Source: Streptomyces sp. XD-27 | Lineage (GTDB): Bacteria; Actinomycetota; Actinomycetes; Streptomycetales; Streptomycetaceae | Length of the DNA: 64,000 bases | Assembly (NCBI RefSeq): GCF_030553055.1 | Contig: NZ_CP130713.1 | Coordinates: 3,534,001-3,598,000 of the forward strand | Direction of reading: 5' to 3' | Part shown: piece by piece, positions 60,445-64,000 of the stretch | Layout of the letters: the number at the start of each line of letters is the position of its first letter | How positions within the stretch are numbered: the first letter of the stretch is position 1 | Program-made: the position numbers and the translations under genes | Notes under the pieces: generated by a model | The model's database searches: none | Told to the model about the DNA's origin: nothing | Seen by the model: the letters and a program-made list of their open reading frames with translations, nothing else

Positions 60445-62193
60445 CTACCCGAGCAGTCCGCCCAGCGCCCCGCCGCTGTCGGCGCCGCTGTCGCCGGACG
60501 AGCCGCCGCCCGTGCCATCGCTGCCGGTGGATCCGCCCGACGCCGGGCCCGACGTCACCGCCGGCGCGTCCGGCTTCCGCTCCGGGGCCTGCTGCCGGGA
60601 CTGCGCTCCCTGCGTGGCGCCCTGCGTCTGGCTCGGCACGCTGCCGGCCCCGGTGGTCGCCGCCGACTCCCGGGCCGCGCCCGGCCCGGCGGAGGACGAC
60701 GCCGACGCGGACGGGCGCGCGCTGCGCTCGCGCGCGGACGGCGAACCGCTCGCCCCGGCCGGGCCCGTGGTGTGCCGGTGCCCGCGCTGCCCGGACTTCT
60801 TGGGCAGCGGCGAACCGGGCAGGTCGTTGGTCGGCAGATCGCTCGGGCCCGGGGCGTTGACCATGTCGGACGAGCGCACCGCCCCGCCCAGCATCGAGCC
60901 GAACAGCAGCGTCAGACCGGACACCACGGCCACCATGACCGAGCCCCGGCGCAGCACCCGCCGCCGCAGCTGCCACAGTTCGACGCGCGGGCCCAGCCGG
61001 CGCCATGCCTCGCCCGCCAGCCGCGCGTCCAGCGAGTACACCGGCGCGCCCGCGATGACCAGCGGGCTCCAGGCGGCGAGATAGATGATGTCCGGCGCGT
61101 CGTACGCCGGCACGGTCCGCCAGCTCACCGTCACCAGCAGGGCGGCCGACAGCAGCGCGCCGAACGCGGCCGCCACCCGCTGCCACAGCCCCATGACCGT
61201 GAGCACGCCGACCAGGACCTGGAGGAACGCCACGGTCAGCCCGGCGCCGACCGGGTGGTTCAGCGCGAAGTCCCGCAGCGGCTCGGCGACCGGCCAGGGG
61301 TGCAGCGACTGGAGCCAGGTGACCATCGAGCCGCGCCGGCCGCCGTCGAAGTAGACGGGGTCGGAGAGCTTGCCCATCCCTGCGTAGACCGAGATCAGGC
61401 CCAGGAAGACCCGCATGGGCAGCAGCACGACGCCCAGGTTCATCCGGCGGCCCGGGTAGTACGCGTGCCGCACGCTCGACGCACCGGCGGGCGACGCCGC
61501 CGCGCCGCCGCGCCGCTGCCGACGGGACGGCTCCGGCCCGGTGAACGCCTCGGAGGCGGCGGACTCGTCGGACCCGTCGGACTCGTCGAACTCCGTGGCC
61601 CGCGCGAACCGCCGACCGGCCCCCGGCCGTTCGCCTCGGCCCTCCCGCCCGTCCCCGAACCGGCCTCCGGAGCCGCCCGCGGCACCCGTGCCGTACCCGT
61701 CGTACGACTCGTACGCCATGCGGGCGGCGGGCAGCTGGGCGGTCTCGTGCAGCGGGTCGTGCCGGTCCCGCGGGCTGCGCGGGCCCACGACGGTGGCGGC
61801 GGGGTCGGCGGGCGGACGGCTGCCGTCCAGGCCCACGCGGGGCAGCACCTGGGTGGCGCCGGACTCCTCCTCCGCCGCGCCCGAGGCCCAGGTACGGCCC
61901 GAGTGCCGGACGGCCTGGAGGAGTTGCGCGGCCGGGTCGCCGCCGGGCTCGGTACGTCCGCTCCACACCACGGGTCGGCGGCGGGTCCCGGCCGGCGCGG
62001 CGTCCAGCGGCGCCGTGTCCTCCAGCGTGCTGCCCGTGACCGGACTGGCGAGCTGCACACGGAAGCTCGCGTGATTGACGATGACCTGCGCTGGATCACT
62101 CGGCACCTTGGCCATGATCAGATGCGGCTCGTCATCGAATCCCGGTGAGCGTCCCCCCGTAGGCGTGCGGGGTTTTCTGGTGTCCACACTCAT
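60445..62193 (-). CDS. DoxX-family membrane protein with long disordered tails
   Basis: 582 residues from ATG at 62193. The first 245 or so are hydrophilic and low complexity. The DoxX core follows with about four membrane helices (VVLLPMRVFLGLISVYAGMG with KLSDP, then VAFLQVLVGVLTVMGLW, AALLVTVSW, and a later VMVAVVSGLTLLFGSML). The C-terminal 150 residues are Ser/Gly/Ala-rich. A later start near PSDPAQVIVNHASF is possible. DoxX proteins take part in redox or thiol metabolism in some bacteria; the role here is unknown. Confidence 0.85.
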   Translation of the reverse strand: MSVDTRKPRTPTGGRSPGFDDEPHLIMAKVPSDPAQVIVNHASFRVQLASPVTGSTLEDTAPLDAAPAGTRRRPVVWSGRTEPGGDPAAQLLQAVRHSGRTWASGAAEEESGATQVLPRVGLDGSRPPADPAATVVGPRSPRDRHDPLHETAQLPAARMAYESYDGYGTGAAGGSGGRFGDGREGRGERPGAGRRFARATEFDESDGSDESAASEAFTGPEPSRRQRRGGAAASPAGASSVRHAYYPGRRMNLGVVLLPMRVFLGLISVYAGMGKLSDPVYFDGGRRGSMVTWLQSLHPWPVAEPLRDFALNHPVGAGLTVAFLQVLVGVLTVMGLWQRVAAAFGALLSAALLVTVSWRTVPAYDAPDIIYLAAWSPLVIAGAPVYSLDARLAGEAWRRLGPRVELWQLRRRVLRRGSVMVAVVSGLTLLFGSMLGGAVRSSDMVNAPGPSDLPTNDLPGSPLPKKSGQRGHRHTTGPAGASGSPSARERSARPSASASSSAGPGAARESAATTGAGSVPSQTQGATQGAQSRQQAPERKPDAPAVTSGPASGGSTGSDGTGGGSSGDSGADSGGALGGLLG

Positions 62194-62311
62194 CTAACCG
62201 AGTGACCCGCGCTTAAGACACTGCCTCACCCGTGGCGAAGTGTCCGAGACCCGTCAAACGGCGATCGGGTGTACGACGCGCCGCCGCCCGTGCGACGGCG
62301 CGTCCATGGGG

Positions 62312-63265
62312 TCAGGCGCGGCGGCGCGACGCCTCGTACAGCACCACGCCCGCGGCGACGCCCGCGTTGAGCGACTCCGCGCCGCCCGGCATCGGGATCC
62401 GCACCCGCAGGTCGCAGGTCTCGCCGACCAGCCGCGACAGGCCCTTGCCCTCGCTGCCGACCACGACCACCACCGGGCCGTCGAGCACCTCCAGGTCCTG
62501 GAGCTCCACCTCGCCGTCGGCGGCCAGGCCGACGACCGTGAGACCGGCCTTCTGGTACGACTCGAGCGCCCGGGTGAGGTTGGTGGCGCGCGCGACCGGC
62601 GTGCGGGCCGCGGTGCCCGCCGAGGTCTTCCACGCGCCCGCCGTCATCCCGGCCGCGCGCCGCTCCGGCACGACCACGCCGTGGCCGCCGAACGCGGACA
62701 CCGAACGCACCACCGCGCCCAGGTTGCGCGGGTCGGTGACGCCGTCGAGGGCGACGATCAGGGGGTCCTCGCCCGCGGTGGCGGCCTCGTCGAGGAGGTC
62801 CTCGGGGTGGGCGTAGTCGTACGGCGGCACCTGGAGCACCAGGCCCTGGTGGTTGAGCCCGTTCGTCATCCGGTCCAGCTCCGGGCGCGGCGCCTCCATG
62901 AGGTTGATGCCGCCGCGCTCGGCCGCGAGCTGGAGCGCCTCGCGGACCCGCTCGTCGTTGTCGATGAACTGCTGGACGTACAGCGTGTTGGCCGGGACGC
63001 CCTCGCGGAGCGCCTCGACCACCGGGTTGCGGCCCACGACCAGCTCGTTGGTGCCCTTGGGGCCGCCGCGCCGGGGGGCCGGGCGGCGGGCCGCCTGCTT
63101 GGCCCGGGCGTTCGCGACACGCTGCTTGACGTGTCCCTTGCGCATCTCGGCGGGCGGGGTCGGGCCCTTGCCCTCGAGCGCGCGGCGCCGCTTGCCGCCG
63201 CTGCCGACCGTCGCGCCCTTCTTGTTGGCGGTGCGGCGGTTCCTGCGCTGGCTGTTGCCGGCCAT
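62312..63265 (-). CDS. rlmB: TrmH/SpoU-family rRNA 2'-O-methyltransferase (RlmB type)
   Basis: 317 residues from ATG at 63265. A long basic N-terminal extension ([20 protein letters not shown]) precedes the RNA-binding domain ([14 protein letters not shown]) and the knotted SPOUT domain with [21 protein letters not shown] and [15 protein letters not shown]. It methylates a ribose in 23S rRNA by family. cysS lies upstream on the same strand, a standard actinobacterial arrangement. Confidence 0.93.
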   Translation of the reverse strand: MAGNSQRRNRRTANKKGATVGSGGKRRRALEGKGPTPPAEMRKGHVKQRVANARAKQAARRPAPRRGGPKGTNELVVGRNPVVEALREGVPANTLYVQQFIDNDERVREALQLAAERGGINLMEAPRPELDRMTNGLNHQGLVLQVPPYDYAHPEDLLDEAATAGEDPLIVALDGVTDPRNLGAVVRSVSAFGGHGVVVPERRAAGMTAGAWKTSAGTAARTPVARATNLTRALESYQKAGLTVVGLAADGEVELQDLEVLDGPVVVVVGSEGKGLSRLVGETCDLRVRIPMPGGAESLNAGVAAGVVLYEASRRRA

Positions 63266-63334
63266 GAATGTCACCTATCTCTTCATTGCTCAGCACTGCT
63301 CAGCAAACGTACGTACGTGCTACTGGTCAACAGT

Positions 63335-63360
63335 GTGCCGCCCGGGCGACCGGGCGGCAC
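63335..63360 (-). terminator. Hairpin between cysS and rlmB
   Basis: A perfect 11-bp stem (63335-63345 with 63350-63360) with a GCGA tetraloop, just after the cysS stop on the minus strand. It may attenuate read-through into rlmB. Confidence 0.78.
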
Positions 63361-63371
63361 AAAGAGCGAGG

Positions 63372-64000
63372 TCAGCGCGAGCCGAGCTCCCAGCGGGGGC
63401 CGGCCGGGGTGTCCTCGATGACCAGCCCGGACTGCTGGAGCTGGTCGCGGATGGCGTCGGCGGTGGCGTAGTCCTTGCGGGCGCGGGCGGCCTGCCGCTG
63501 GTCCAGGACCAGCCGGACCAGGGAGTCCACCACGCCGTGCAGGTCCTGGCCGCGGTCCTGGGCGCCCGCCCACTGCTCGTCCAGCGGGTCCAGGCCGAGC
63601 ACGCCGAGCATGGCCCGGACCTCCGCCAGCCGCGCCACCGCCGACTCCTTGTCGTCGGCGGAGAGGGCGGAGTTGCCCTGCCGGACGGTGGTGTGCACGA
63701 TCGCCAGGGCCTGCGGGACGCCCAGGTCGTCGTCCATCGCCTCGGCGAACGCCGGCGGCACCTCGGCCGCGGGCTCGACCGGCTCGCCCGTCAGCTCGGT
63801 GACGCGCTGCATGAAGCCCTCGATCCGCGCGAACGCGGACTCCGCCTCGCGCAGGGCCTCCTCGCTGTACTCGATCATCGAGCGGTAGTGCGGGGTGCCC
63901 AGGTAGTAGCGGAGCACGATGGGCCGCCACTGCTTGACCATCTCGGAGACCAGCACCGAGTTGCCGAGCGACTTGGCCATCTTCTCGCCCGCGATCGTGA
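63372..64000 (-). CDS. cysS: Cysteinyl-tRNA synthetase, C-terminal part (gene continues beyond the window)
   Basis: The visible 209 or so residues start within the signature loop (KMAKSLGNSVLV, the KMSKS motif) and include LRYYLGTPHYRSMIEYSEEA, the DALR-type helical domain and the end GPRWELGSR. It charges tRNA-Cys with cysteine. The 5' part with the HIGH motif lies right of 64,000. Confidence 0.95.
   Translation of the reverse strand, partial: TIAGEKMAKSLGNSVLVSEMVKQWRPIVLRYYLGTPHYRSMIEYSEEALREAESAFARIEGFMQRVTELTGEPVEPAAEVPPAFAEAMDDDLGVPQALAIVHTTVRQGNSALSADDKESAVARLAEVRAMLGVLGLDPLDEQWAGAQDRGQDLHGVVDSLVRLVLDQRQAARARKDYATADAIRDQLQQSGLVIEDTPAGPRWELGSR

Noticed and set aside
59918..61966. 682-codon open frame on the minus strand
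   Set aside because: A wrong-frame read of the DoxX gene that continues antisense through the nucleotidyltransferase. No motif.

Overview
The window is chromosomal DNA of a Streptomyces-type actinomycete. The DNA is very GC-rich, starts are often GTG, promoters have TANNNT-like -10 boxes very close to start codons, and the gene families are typical of the genus (msiK, cdgB, two CIRCE elements at groEL2, DasR-type boxes, mycothiol enzymes, DUF3263, SCO3933-family, XRE/DUF397). From memory, the order murQ - groEL2 - csp - thrC - otsA - nagKA - cdgB - terD ... msiK - rlmB - cysS follows the S. coelicolor SCO4307 to SCO4235 region read downwards.

Layout. 0-4.5 kb: RpiR regulator with MurQ (cell-wall amino-sugar recycling), a LysR/SDR divergent pair and a wrecked IS701 transposase. 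4.5-9 kb: groEL2 under two CIRCE boxes, a cold-shock protein, and threonine synthase with a MoaD/ThiS-like carrier. 9-14 kb: glucosyl-3-phosphoglycerate synthase, trehalose-6-phosphate synthase and phosphatase, and an endonuclease/exonuclease/phosphatase-fold protein. 14-21.7 kb: an amino-sugar block (solute-binding lipoprotein, SIS isomerase/deaminase, NagK, NagA, PfkB kinase, class II aldolase) with DasR-like operators. 21.6-28.8 kb: a frameshifted carbohydrate-binding protein, the diguanylate cyclase CdgB with a CRP-type site upstream, flavin reductase, ArfB, TerD and an LppU-like protein that appears to start at CTG. 28.2-42 kb: a deletion-fused XRE/DUF397 scar, M4 protease, mycothiol-dependent formaldehyde dehydrogenase, pentapeptide protein, oxidoreductases, M24 peptidase, type II thioesterase, IclR and two paralogous HTH regulators.

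42.4-57.27 kb is accessory. A tRNA-Thr(TGT) at 57.2 kb has been used repeatedly as an integration site. Its 3' half is duplicated at 47.27 kb (47 bp identical) and again, with one mismatch, at 42.5 kb. Each copy lies just after an integrase gene or integrase-tail remnant, so elements have accreted in tandem. The youngest element (47,273-57,236) is a decayed actinomycete integrative element: integrase, FtsK/TraB-like gene with two frameshifts, SCO3933-family protein, GntR repressor with three matching operators, NUDIX protein and HATPase, but no recognisable replication or excisionase gene. Its cargo is a compact, visibly lower-GC three-gene operon: DNA methyltransferase, DUF262 protein and MAE_28990-like HEPN protein. 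This looks like an anti-phage or restriction-type system and is the most interesting part of the window. The older element (42.5-47.27 kb) holds a lipoprotein, a methyltransferase, a nicotinamidase and an orphan contractile-tail sheath gene.

57.3-64 kb returns to core genome: msiK (shared ATPase of sugar ABC importers), a small exported protein, a nucleotidyltransferase, a DoxX protein, RlmB-type rRNA methyltransferase and the 3' part of cysS. No searches were run. Functional calls rest on motifs and recognised family sequence, and regulatory sites are pattern matches made by eye.
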